Shown here: positions 27,601 through 36,060 of the stretch, in pieces
Position numbering within the stretch: position 1 is the first letter of the stretch
Layout: every line of letters begins with the position of its first letter
From: Planctomycetota bacterium
GTDB taxonomy: Bacteria; Planctomycetota; UBA1135; GCA-002686595
DNA: 64,000 nt
Reading direction: 5' to 3'
Assembly (NCBI GenBank): GCA_029259635.1
Contig: JAJDEU010000050.1
Coordinates: 1 to 64,000, forward strand
Translations under genes and position numbers: made by a program
The notes under the pieces: model-generated
What the model was told of the DNA's origin: nothing
Database searches by the model: none
Seen by the model: the letters and a program-made list of their open reading frames with translations, nothing else

Positions 27601-27694
27601 CGGAGAGTCCGATAATCGTGACGCGGGCCTCCGCTTCGGGGCGCCCGAGGAATCCGACCCCGCCGCCCCGAGGTTCCCCCGACCTCGCGGCAAC

Positions 27695-30600
27695 CTATTC
27701 CGACGTCACCGAATGTGCGGTTTCGACGCTCTCTTCGATCGAAGCTTGCGGCTCCTCTGCAGTCTCCAACGCTGGCACCTCGGACTCTTCAAGAGCGCCG
27801 GGATCGCGTACGGGAATCAGTTCGACAACCGGCTCGCCGGTCTCGTCGTCGCCATCCTCTAGATCGCCTGCCTCGTCCTCGAGGACCGCCGTCCGCATAG
27901 TCTCGGCGCGAGCCTCCTGAGCCACCGTGGCATTGCCTTCGACTTCGGGGACGAACTCGTCGACCTCGGACAGCTCGACGCTCACGTTTCTGGAGACACC
28001 GCGCGTCTCCATCGTGATGCCATAGAGCAAATCACAGGAGCTCATCGTGCCCTTGTTGTGGGTCACGACGATGAACTGCGTGGTCTCGCGGAAGCCGTCG
28101 AGCAGCACGAGGAAGCGACCGATGTTCGCATCGTCGAGCGCCGCATCGACTTCGTCGAGAACGCAGAAGGGACTCGGTCGTGACTTGAAGACGGCGAACA
28201 GGAGCGCGAGTGCGGTCATCGTTCGCTGGCCACCGGAGAGCAGTCCCAGCGGGAGCATCTCGCGGCCGGGCGGGCGAGCGGAAATTTCGATTCCCGCCTC
28301 GAGCACCGGCTCGCCTTCCGCGAGTTCGATCGTGGCGCGACCGCCGCCGAACAGCTGGCGGAACAGCCCGGAGAAGTTCTTGCGTATGTCTTCGAAGGCA
28401 TCCAAGAAGAGTCGCTCCGACTCTTCATTGATCGTCCGCAACGTATTGAGGAGAGCCAGTCGCGCACGTGAAATATCGCCGCGCTGCTCCTCGAGGAAGG
28501 TCAGTCTCTCGGTGACTTCTTCGAGCTCCTCAACCGCCTCGAGGTTGACCGAACCGAGCTTGTCGAGAGTGCGCTTGAGGTCGGAGACGGCCTCGCCCAG
28601 TTGGTCGATAGGCAGCACATCCTTGAGCTCCTCCTCCGGCTCGAACTCCGAGAGCAGGTCATACTCCGAGAGCGAGAGCTCCTCTTCGGCGCGCCGGAGC
28701 AGCTCCTCTCGCGCCAACTCTAGACGCTGGTCTTCCAGGCGCCGATCCGACAGCTTGCGCATCTCCTCCTCGAGGCTGCGCGTCACCGTCTCGGCGCTAT
28801 GGCGCTGCTCTTCGATGGACTCGCGCATCGACTGATCCTGCTGGCGAAGCTCGGATTGCTCCGACTCCAGCTCGTTCTTGGCCGAATCGTACTGTTCGCG
28901 CTTGCCGTCGATCTCCTCGAACTGAGCTTCACCGGCATCCGCATCCGCGGCATGGCGCAGCGCCAACTCCGTCGAGCGCTGCTCCTCCTCCACCAACTCC
29001 TCGCAGCCGCGCTGCAAATCCTCGCGGCGGCGACGATCTCCCTCGAGTTGCCCCGAGAGACTGGTCGACTCCACGCGCGCCTGCGATTCGCGCCGAGAGA
29101 ACTCCTCCCGCTGCGCTTCGGTCGCGCGCCGTCCGCGCACGTACTCGGCCAAGAGCGCGTTCTCTTTCTCGAACTCGCGGCACAGCTCGCCGTGCCGTTC
29201 GCGCGAAGCTACCAGCGCTACTTCGCAGTCGGTCTGTTCCTTCTCAATCTCCGCGCACTCCGTCTGGCGCACGCGCAGAGCTTCGTCCAGATCCGCAAGG
29301 CGCATTCGAGCGGACTCCATCGTTCCGCGCGCGTCGCCCAGGCTCTGCCGCGCCTCATCGAGAGCGGTCAACACAACCTGCGTGTCCGCCTGAAGCTCGC
29401 CCTTCTTCTGACCGAGCGCTTCGAGTTGCGTCGTCAGCTCTTCGCCGAGACGCTCGATCTCCCCGATCTCGCCGGTCAGCTCGGCAGCACTCGAGCGCCG
29501 TCCAACCGGACCGTGAACGATGTCTTGGTGACCTCCCGAAATCCCGCCCGAGTCGACGAGGTCACCCTCGACCGTCACACAACGGAGGCCCGGGCTGAGC
29601 CCGACCATCTCCACCGCGACCGCGATGCTCTCCACCAGCAAGACGTCGCGCAGCAGTGTCTCGGCCAGTTGTTCGAAGCCGGGCTCGACGCTGACGCAGT
29701 CGAGCAATGGACCTTCGACGCCCGACATGCGAACCAGATTCGGAGCGGGAACAAATCCCGCTCGCGAGAGTCCGCGCGGCAACACCAATCGCGCGTGTCC
29801 CAAGGCCTGGTCTTTCAACCACTGAATCACTTCTCCGGCGGCGTCGATGTCTTCGACGATCAGCGCTTGAGCGCGGTTGCCGAGAACCACATCGAGGGCA
29901 CGTGCATAGCGCGTCGAGGTGCGCAGCTTGTCGGCCAAGAGGCCGCCCAGTCGCTCGACCGGCGGACGGCTGCTGTCAGCGGTCGGAACTTCGCCATCCG
30001 CACCCTCGGACTCGACCGCACCTTCGGTCTGTAGAGCGGCGTCAGCCAGTCGAACCAACTCGCGCGAGCCCGAGTCGAGCCTCTCGCGTTCCAGCTCGTG
30101 GTCGAGCAGGGACTCGATACGACCTTCGATTCGAGTTCGCTCCAGGCGACCTTCCGTGCGTTGCCCGGCGAGCTCCGCCGTGGCGTCCTCGAGCTCGCGC
30201 GCTTCCCCGTGAAGGTGGGCGCGGCGACTCTCGAGCTCGTTCGAGTGCTCTTCGGCCAGGCGCACCTCTTCGCGGGCACGACGGTCCGCTTCGACGGCCA
30301 GCTCGCGCGATTCCCGCGTCTCGCGAAGGCGCTCGGTGGACTTCCGCAGTCGATCCCCCAAGGGTTCGATCGTTCGTTCGAGGCGAATCACCTCGTTCTC
30401 TGCCGCTGTCTTGTCGTGGAGCAACTCGAGCACAAGCTCGTCCGCTTCCTCCGCAGCTCGAACGATTTGATCGAGATCTTCGCGAATGTGCGCGAGCGCT
30501 TGAGTGTCCGCCAGCAAGCGCTCCGCTGCCTCTTCGCTCTTTCGATTCAGCTCCTCAACAGCGGCGGTCAGGTCGTCGAGCTCGGCTTGACGTTCGCCGA

Positions 30601-31594
30601 GCCGCTGAACCAATTCGCCCCGCCGCGCGCACTCCTCTTCGGAAGATTGGCGCCACGCGCGAATGCGAACAGTGAGTTGGGATTTGCGTTCGTCGAGCGC
30701 GCGCAGCTCGGCGCCCGTCTCTGCCAAGCTCTTGGAGACGCGCTCTTGCTCGAACGCGAGCTTCATCTGCGCCTGCTCAAACTCGTGCACCTCCGTCTCT
30801 GCAGCCGTGCGCTGTTCGCGCAGCGTCTCGGCCAGCTCCTCGGTCTCGGTGATCTTTTCGGAGACGGAAGCCAAGCTGTCCTTGAGATTGAAGGCGCGGT
30901 GCTTGGAGTAGCGCGTGGCTTGTTCGCGCCAGCTGTCGCGCGTCGAGATGAAGCGCTCGGCTTTGCCCGCTTGAATTTTCAGCGAGCGCGACCGGGTGGT
31001 CAGCTCGCGCAAGACATCATCGAGCCGCTCCATGTCGCGCTCGACGCGCTTGAGCTTATTCTCCGCTTCGTGCTTGCGCTGGCGATAGCGACTGATGCCC
31101 GCCGCCTCTTCGAAGATCGCGCGGCGTTCGAGCGGATTGGCGGAGAGCACCGCGTCGATGCGCCCCTGCTCCAGGACCGAGTAGCCGCGACTTCCCAGCC
31201 CGGTATCGAACAGCATGTCGCGAATGTCCTTCAACCGGACGCGCTCGCCGTCGATCAGATACTCGCCTTCCGCGCTCTTATACACTCGCCTCGTGATCGA
31301 GACTTCCGCACCGCGGCTCTCAATCACACCATCGCTGTTGTCGAACACCATCGTCGCTTCTGCGACGCCGAGACCTGCTCGCGAGGACGAGCCCTTGAAG
31401 ATCACGTCGGTCATCTCGCCGCCGCGCATCGATTTGGCGCGCTGTTCGCCGAGCGTCCAGCGAATCGCGTCCACCACGTTGCTCTTGCCACAGCCGTTCG
31501 GCCCGACGATTCCCGTCAGGGATCGTTGAAAGTCGATCACGGTGCGGTCGGCGAATGATTTGAAGCCGAAGAGTTCGAGTCGTTTCAGGCGCAT
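27695..31594 (-). CDS. smc: Chromosome segregation ATPase SMC
   Basis: A 1299-residue SMC protein, about 100 residues longer than usual. The N-terminal ATPase half has the P-loop GPNGCGKSNVVDAIRW at about 32. Two long coiled coils flank a hinge near residues 500-680 (LADKLRTSTRYARALDVVLG, VDSGGISGGHQ). The C-terminal half has the ABC signature LLSGGQRTMTALALLFAVF and Walker B SPFCVLDEVDAALDD. After the normal end (VSVELSEVDEF) comes an acidic tail of about 85 residues rich in Glu/Ala/Thr. SMC, with ScpA/ScpB, organises and segregates the chromosome. It starts 21 nt after the NrdD-like gene stops, so it may be co-transcribed with nrdR; scpA/scpB are not in the window. Confidence 0.96.
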   Translation of the reverse strand: MRLKRLELFGFKSFADRTVIDFQRSLTGIVGPNGCGKSNVVDAIRWTLGEQRAKSMRGGEMTDVIFKGSSSRAGLGVAEATMVFDNSDGVIESRGAEVSITRRVYKSAEGEYLIDGERVRLKDIRDMLFDTGLGSRGYSVLEQGRIDAVLSANPLERRAIFEEAAGISRYRQRKHEAENKLKRVERDMERLDDVLRELTTRSRSLKIQAGKAERFISTRDSWREQATRYSKHRAFNLKDSLASVSEKITETEELAETLREQRTAAETEVHEFEQAQMKLAFEQERVSKSLAETGAELRALDERKSQLTVRIRAWRQSSEEECARRGELVQRLGERQAELDDLTAAVEELNRKSEEAAERLLADTQALAHIREDLDQIVRAAEEADELVLELLHDKTAAENEVIRLERTIEPLGDRLRKSTERLRETRESRELAVEADRRAREEVRLAEEHSNELESRRAHLHGEARELEDATAELAGQRTEGRLERTRIEGRIESLLDHELERERLDSGSRELVRLADAALQTEGAVESEGADGEVPTADSSRPPVERLGGLLADKLRTSTRYARALDVVLGNRAQALIVEDIDAAGEVIQWLKDQALGHARLVLPRGLSRAGFVPAPNLVRMSGVEGPLLDCVSVEPGFEQLAETLLRDVLLVESIAVAVEMVGLSPGLRCVTVEGDLVDSGGISGGHQDIVHGPVGRRSSAAELTGEIGEIERLGEELTTQLEALGQKKGELQADTQVVLTALDEARQSLGDARGTMESARMRLADLDEALRVRQTECAEIEKEQTDCEVALVASRERHGELCREFEKENALLAEYVRGRRATEAQREEFSRRESQARVESTSLSGQLEGDRRRREDLQRGCEELVEEEQRSTELALRHAADADAGEAQFEEIDGKREQYDSAKNELESEQSELRQQDQSMRESIEEQRHSAETVTRSLEEEMRKLSDRRLEDQRLELAREELLRRAEEELSLSEYDLLSEFEPEEELKDVLPIDQLGEAVSDLKRTLDKLGSVNLEAVEELEEVTERLTFLEEQRGDISRARLALLNTLRTINEESERLFLDAFEDIRKNFSGLFRQLFGGGRATIELAEGEPVLEAGIEISARPPGREMLPLGLLSGGQRTMTALALLFAVFKSRPSPFCVLDEVDAALDDANIGRFLVLLDGFRETTQFIVVTHNKGTMSSCDLLYGITMETRGVSRNVSVELSEVDEFVPEVEGNATVAQEARAETMRTAVLEDEAGDLEDGDDETGEPVVELIPVRDPGALEESEVPALETAEEPQASIEESVETAHSVTSE

Positions 31595-31615
31595 ATGCAG
31601 TCTCGGGAGAGGCGT

Positions 31616-33826
31616 CTAGCCTCTGACGGGATTCTTCGTGGTGGGTTGCCCGGTGGGCGCGGCGCCGCTGGCTGGCGGCGATTGAGGAAAGAGCAAGTCG
31701 CGGTCGTTTTTATTGCGGCGCAGGTGACAGCGCGCCCAGGTTTCCCAGGGAGCGCGGCCATCCGTCGGTGATCGTTCCGAGGACAAGTTCTGCGAGGACG
31801 AGAGGTTGGAACTCGAACCGGGCTCCGGCGCAGGGAACAACGCACCACTCGGAAGCGTTGTCACGAGCTCGGCTTCCGCCTCACCCGCTTGACGACCGTA
31901 GACCGGTGAGAGACCGAAGCCCGCGCTATAAGGTGCTTCTCGGGAGACATTGTCCACAGCGAAGAGTTCGCCTTGGCTCGTGTCGAGTTGTCGTGCGCGT
32001 TCGAAATCCGCACTGGCAAAACGCATGCGAGCGCGTTCACCGAAGAACGGGCTGATCACTGCGGAGAGTCCGTGCTCCGAGGCAAAGCGCCGGGCCGCTT
32101 CGTCGAGAAAGCCCACGATGCGCGCGCCTTGCTCGGGATCGATCTCGCCATCACCGAGGAAACGCAAAGTCTCGCGCAAGCCGATGGGAACAATCGACCA
32201 CGTGCCGCGCGTGCGCACGCTGGTCTTGCGCTGCCACTTGGAGCGGGCGGACTCGATCGAGCGCGCCGCGGCGAGAGCGCACTGAACACTCCCGGACAAC
32301 AACTCGAGCAACGAGTCTTCGCGCCAGGGGCCGGCCTGCTTGGCGAGCCGCGGCAGGTTGAGCGCTACGGCACCGCTCGCGGCCAACGCGCCTTGTTCTC
32401 GACCAAAGCGGCGGCAGCCCGGCGCTGCAAAGTGCTCGGCTTCCCCCGACCAGGTCAGGATGATTCGGCCTTCTGCGCAGAGCCTGCGCACGGCATCGGC
32501 GATTTCGACCGATTCGCGCACCAGAGCCAGGCACTCTTCGCTGTCGAGGAACAAGCGCGGAGCGAAGGGCCCGCCGGTCGAGGAGAGCGCGAGCTCTTCC
32601 ACGAGACGGACCGTGAATGCGGAGAAGCGCTCGCCCGGAGAACCGAGATCGATGCGGCGGCGAGAAGCTCGAGCGATGGCTGCGGCGGAGCGCAACCAAG
32701 CGGCCAGGCCGAGCGGACTCTTGGCGCGGGTGCCCCGCACCAGCGGCTGCAAGACCGAGCCCGGATCTTCCAAGACGATTCCGTAGGCACACTCGGAGGT
32801 CAGCGTCGCCAGCTCTTCCAAGAGCGCGAAGGCCGCGCCGGAGGAGGGCTCGCCGCGGGCGATCAGTTCGCTGCGAATCGAGATCAAGAGCGGCAGGTGC
32901 GGTCTTCCGAGGTCTTCGATGTGAAAGTCGCCGGAGAGGTGCATCTCTGCCGTCGACTCATCGAGAATCTCGCGCAGAGTAAAGCGCGCCAGAATCTCGC
33001 CGCTGACCGGGCCTTCGATGCGATCGCCCAGCTGTCCCGGCCAAGCTGCGGGAGAGTTGGTCGCGGGGCCACCGGCCAAACGCCAGGCCTCTTCTTCCCA
33101 CGTGCGAAAGGGAAGCCCGGCCAACACGCGCCGCAAGTCGTGCCGCGGAACGCTCACCGGTTCCTGCCGCAGGAGCGCCGCGGTCCAGCCGCGCGAGACC
33201 AACTCGATGTCGACGAGCTCACGCACCAGACCGGTCGTGATGCGGGAGAGTCCCGAGTCGAACACTTTGTTCTCGACGGCGGAGGCGATCTCTTCCGCGG
33301 AACCGCGCGGGAGTTCGGCTTCGGTCATCAGCGCCGCGACGATGCGACCCTTCGACCAATCGGAAGTTCCGCCGGCATCGCGCACGCGCACTTCGCCACT
33401 GAGGTTGACGTTCTCGACACTGACCGCCGCACGCACGCGCTGGCGTTGATCGCGATAGAGGATGTAGGCCTTGGCGACACTCGCTTTTCCCGTCTCCACC
33501 AGAACCCGCTCGACCAGGTCCTGAATCTCTTCGATCGACGGCACGTACTCGCCCGTCGCTCCGCCGCTGCGCTCCCGCGCAGCCGCCGGTGCCGAACGCG
33601 TGCGATTCTCGGCCAGGAGCGCCATCTCGACCAGCCCAGCGACCTCGCGAGCGTAGCGCTCCTCCGGCTCCCCCGCCGCAGCGGTGGCCTTGAGGACGGC
33701 GCTGGCAATCTTTGCAACATCGAAGGGGACCTCGCGTCCGTCGCGCTTGCGAACGCGCGTCAAGCTGCGGCGCTGCCCGGACGGATCGGGGTTCTTTTCG
33801 AAGTGGGCGTCGGAACGGGAACTCAT
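31616..33826 (-). CDS. ATP-cone protein related to anaerobic ribonucleotide reductase (NrdD-like), no glycyl-radical site
   Basis: A 736-residue protein. Residues about 22-130 form an ATP-cone (VRKRDGREVPFDVAKIASAV ... VAKAYILYRDQR). A second region at about 158-220 resembles another cone (WSKGRIVAALMTEAELPRGS, GLVRELVDIELVSRG). The body (about 240-640) resembles class III ribonucleotide reductase: STAEMHLSGDFHIEDL, APGCRRF and VALNLPRLAKQAG. The C-terminus lacks both the CxxC-type zinc site and the RVxGY glycyl-radical loop of active NrdD and ends in a Ser/Pro-rich tail. It follows nrdR by 22 nt and shares its NrdR-box region. A nucleotide-sensing pseudoenzyme or an RNR variant with another radical source are the alternatives. 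Normal catalysis seems unlikely. Confidence 0.72.
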   Translation of the reverse strand: MSSRSDAHFEKNPDPSGQRRSLTRVRKRDGREVPFDVAKIASAVLKATAAAGEPEERYAREVAGLVEMALLAENRTRSAPAAARERSGGATGEYVPSIEEIQDLVERVLVETGKASVAKAYILYRDQRQRVRAAVSVENVNLSGEVRVRDAGGTSDWSKGRIVAALMTEAELPRGSAEEIASAVENKVFDSGLSRITTGLVRELVDIELVSRGWTAALLRQEPVSVPRHDLRRVLAGLPFRTWEEEAWRLAGGPATNSPAAWPGQLGDRIEGPVSGEILARFTLREILDESTAEMHLSGDFHIEDLGRPHLPLLISIRSELIARGEPSSGAAFALLEELATLTSECAYGIVLEDPGSVLQPLVRGTRAKSPLGLAAWLRSAAAIARASRRRIDLGSPGERFSAFTVRLVEELALSSTGGPFAPRLFLDSEECLALVRESVEIADAVRRLCAEGRIILTWSGEAEHFAAPGCRRFGREQGALAASGAVALNLPRLAKQAGPWREDSLLELLSGSVQCALAAARSIESARSKWQRKTSVRTRGTWSIVPIGLRETLRFLGDGEIDPEQGARIVGFLDEAARRFASEHGLSAVISPFFGERARMRFASADFERARQLDTSQGELFAVDNVSREAPYSAGFGLSPVYGRQAGEAEAELVTTLPSGALFPAPEPGSSSNLSSSQNLSSERSPTDGRAPWETWARCHLRRNKNDRDLLFPQSPPASGAAPTGQPTTKNPVRG

Positions 33827-33847
33827 GGTGCGATTCTAGAGCAGCCG

Positions 33848-34321
33848 TTAGGCCCCGTCTTCCTTCTCCGCTCCGCCGATCATGGGACGCAGCTCGTCGA
33901 GGAATTGGTTGACGTCCTGAAACTCCCGATACACCGACGCAAACCGGACGTAGGCCACTTGGTTGAGCGCCTTCAATTCATCCATCACGAGCGAACCGAC
34001 CACGGAGCTCGGAACCTCGCGGTCGTATTCTTCCTGACAGCACATCTCGATTCGGAGCACGGCCGCCTCCAGCTGGTCGATGGGAACGTCGAGCTTCTCG
34101 CAAGCCCGCATCATCCCCGTCAGTAATCGCTCTCGATCAAAGCGCACCCGCTCTCCCGTCTTCTTCACCACGCGCAGCGGCGTCGACTCGATGCGCTCGT
34201 AGGTGGTGTAGCGCAGGAAGCAGACCAGGCACTCCCGTCGACGTCGAATCGCCAGGCCGTCGGCCGACGTACGAGAATCGACGACCCGGTCGTTATCCGA
34301 CTTGCAGCGGGGGCATCTCAT
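33848..34321 (-). CDS. nrdR: Transcriptional repressor NrdR
   Basis: A 157-residue NrdR of normal length; the start at 34321 matches the family N-terminus and upstream in-frame codons run into a repeat. The zinc ribbon is MRCPRCKSDNDRVVDSR with ECLVCFLRYTTYER (four cysteines), and the C-terminal ATP-cone is LRVVKKTGERVRFDRERLL ... VAYVRFASVYREFQD. NrdR senses ATP/dATP and represses ribonucleotide reductase genes by binding paired NrdR boxes. Two such sites lie 29-84 nt upstream of this start, implying autoregulation and control of the NrdD-like gene that follows 22 nt downstream. No Shine-Dalgarno is evident. Confidence 0.96.
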   Translation of the reverse strand: MRCPRCKSDNDRVVDSRTSADGLAIRRRRECLVCFLRYTTYERIESTPLRVVKKTGERVRFDRERLLTGMMRACEKLDVPIDQLEAAVLRIEMCCQEEYDREVPSSVVGSLVMDELKALNQVAYVRFASVYREFQDVNQFLDELRPMIGGAEKEDGA

Positions 34322-34349
34322 AGGTGGAGGGCGCAGCGCGCCGCGAGGT

Positions 34350-34365
34350 CCCCAATATATGGTGT
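34350..34365. promoter_or_regulatory. NrdR-box-like site 1 upstream of nrdR
   Basis: CCCCAATATATGGTGT matches the known NrdR-box palindrome ACACwATATATwGTGT at 13 of 16 positions, counted by eye. On the minus strand it contains TATATT, a plausible -10 element of the nrdR promoter, so binding would block transcription. Its centre is 40 bp from that of site 2, close to four helical turns. Confidence 0.65.
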
Positions 34366-34389
34366 GTCCACCTGATTTGGAGCGTGAGA

Positions 34390-34405
34390 ACGCGATATGT
34401 AGTGA
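34390..34405. promoter_or_regulatory. NrdR-box-like site 2 upstream of nrdR
   Basis: ACGCGATATGTAGTGA matches the NrdR-box palindrome at 12 of 16 positions, allowing A or T at the w positions. It lies 24 nt beyond site 1 and 6 nt before the MITE-like element at 34412. Paired sites spaced by whole helical turns are the usual NrdR arrangement, which raises confidence in both. Confidence 0.55.
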
Positions 34406-34411
34406 TGTTTC

Positions 34412-34574
34412 GAACTGACTGGCTTCCGTGTGGAATCCTAATCCCGAAGTCGAGATGAGCACTGGGTTTAAAGTGCCCTCGGGCTCGGCGAGGCCCTCCG
34501 CACTGGAAACTGATTCTATCACTGGCGTGAGCCGCGACTTATGCCGGGCATTCCACACGGAACCCAGTCAGTTC
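34412..34574. repeat. Family 2 MITE-like element, copy A (163 bp)
   Basis: A 163-bp non-coding element bounded by 25-nt inverted repeats (GAACTGACTGGcTTCCGTGT..., one mismatch). The copy at 63624-63786 has the same ends and exactly the same length, while the interiors share only short patches such as CGAGGsCCT followed by GCACTGG. No convincing target-site duplication is visible. It occupies most of the space between the nrdR promoter region and the end of mnmE. The remainder of 34322-34619 holds the two NrdR-box-like sites and nothing else recognisable. Confidence 0.85.
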
Positions 34575-34619
34575 CTGAAGTTGTCGCGAGGATTGTTCAC
34601 TCGCGGGACCCGCGGGCGG

Positions 34620-36050
34620 CTACTTCCCCAGACAGAAGCGCGAAAAGATTCGGTCGAGCACGTCCTCGCTGGTCGTCGATCCCGAGATACCGTCGAGCGC
34701 TTCGGTCGCCGAGCGCAGAATCTCGGCGATGAATTCGAGCGAGGCGCCGGACTGAAGCGCCGTTCGAGCGCTCTCGATTTCGGCGCGCGCTCCGACCAAG
34801 CTGGCGCGATGTCGGACCGAGAGTTCGCGTGCCAGCCCCCCACCACCGACGAAACTGTCCGCGACCTCACCGCCGTCGGCTGCGGCTCCTGAAAGGGCTG
34901 CGGATTCTGCTCCCAAGCCGAGGAGCTTCGCCGCCGCGCTCGCGAGCTCCCGGAGCCCCACTCCGGTCTCCGCGGACACCGCGCACCACCGATCGGAGGC
35001 CGCCAGCAGGCCTGAGGGCGGCTCGGGAGCCGCCTCGACTCGGTCCGTCTGGCTCCAGACCAGAAGCCTCTTGGCCTCGGATTGGAGCTCGTGAGCCTCG
35101 GCGAGGAGCGCCTCCTCATCCGTACGCGTCGCATCCACCACCCAGAGCACGAGGTCCGCCCCACGCCGTCGCTCCCTCGAAAGCTCCTGAGCCCGGCGTT
35201 CCGGCTCGCGAAGACCGCGCTCCAGTCCGGCCACGTCGGCCAGCTCGCAGGCCACGCCGCTCACAACCCAGACGGTCTCGAGCACGTCGCGCGTCGTCCC
35301 CGAGTGGTCCGTCACTAGCGCCTCGCCCGCCTCGCCCAGTCGATTGAACAGCGAGCTCTTCCCGGCATTCGGCGCGCCGGCGAAGACGATGCGCGGCAGG
35401 CCCGAGCTGCGCACGCGCGCCAGCTCAAAGCCGAGCGCCTCTTCAAGTCCAGCATCCGCATCGTCGAAGCCCTGCAAGAGTTCGCTCTCGGGAACCGCCC
35501 CCGTGTCCTCGGAGTCGAAGTCCAAGCTCGCTTCGCACAGGGCGCGCAGGTCATCCAACTTGTCGCGCAGAGGTTTCAGCCGCTCCGAGAGCCCGCCGCT
35601 GAGCAGTGCGGCCGCCGCCTTCCGCTCACTCTCGCTCTCCGCCTCGACGAGCTCGAGAACACCCTCGGCTTGAGTCAGGTCGATGCGTCCGTTCTCGAAG
35701 GCCCGCCGCGTGAACTCGCCGGGCATGGCGAGCGCGGCTCCCAACTCGAGCAGTCGCTCGAGCGCGCGAGACAAGAGTGCCGGCGTCCCCGGCAAATGAA
35801 ACTCGGCGACATCCTCGCGAGTGAAGGAGCGCGGACCGGGCATCCAGAGAACCAGCGCCGGCAACTCACCGACCCCGTCGTGGAACTCGGCACGAAAGCA
35901 GCAACGCGACTTGGGGAACTCCGGTGAGAGCGCGCCTCTCAAGGTTTTCCGAACGAGGGACTCCGTATCCGGTCCCGACACTCGCAGAACTCCGCGAACA
36001 CCACCGCCCGGCGGTGAGCCAATCGCGGCGATGGTTGCCGAGCGGTTCAT
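34620..36050 (-). CDS. mnmE: tRNA uridine-5-carboxymethylaminomethyl(34) synthesis GTPase MnmE
   Basis: A 476-residue MnmE. The N-terminal folate-binding domain starts IAAIGSPPGGGVRGVLRVSG. The inserted G domain has GAPNAGKSSLFNRL (G1), DHSGTTRD (G2) and DVAGLERG (G3). The chain ends RIFSRFCLGK, the catalytic C-terminal cysteine motif. With MnmG it makes the cmnm5U34 wobble modification in tRNA. Two G-domain motifs deviate: G3 lacks the usual Thr and Arg (DTAGLR), and the G4 region reads VWSQTD instead of NKxD. This may alter guanine specificity or GTPase rate. It starts 10 nt after yidC stops, a common arrangement. Confidence 0.94.
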   Translation of the reverse strand: MNRSATIAAIGSPPGGGVRGVLRVSGPDTESLVRKTLRGALSPEFPKSRCCFRAEFHDGVGELPALVLWMPGPRSFTREDVAEFHLPGTPALLSRALERLLELGAALAMPGEFTRRAFENGRIDLTQAEGVLELVEAESESERKAAAALLSGGLSERLKPLRDKLDDLRALCEASLDFDSEDTGAVPESELLQGFDDADAGLEEALGFELARVRSSGLPRIVFAGAPNAGKSSLFNRLGEAGEALVTDHSGTTRDVLETVWVVSGVACELADVAGLERGLREPERRAQELSRERRRGADLVLWVVDATRTDEEALLAEAHELQSEAKRLLVWSQTDRVEAAPEPPSGLLAASDRWCAVSAETGVGLRELASAAAKLLGLGAESAALSGAAADGGEVADSFVGGGGLARELSVRHRASLVGARAEIESARTALQSGASLEFIAEILRSATEALDGISGSTTSEDVLDRIFSRFCLGK

Positions 36051-36060
36051 GCCGCCGGAT

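Noticed and set aside
27615..27680. GC-rich inverted repeat between the M28 gene and smc
   Set aside because: An 8-9 bp pairing (CGGGGCG / CGCCCCG) with a long loop and no T-tract; expected by chance in this GC-rich sequence.
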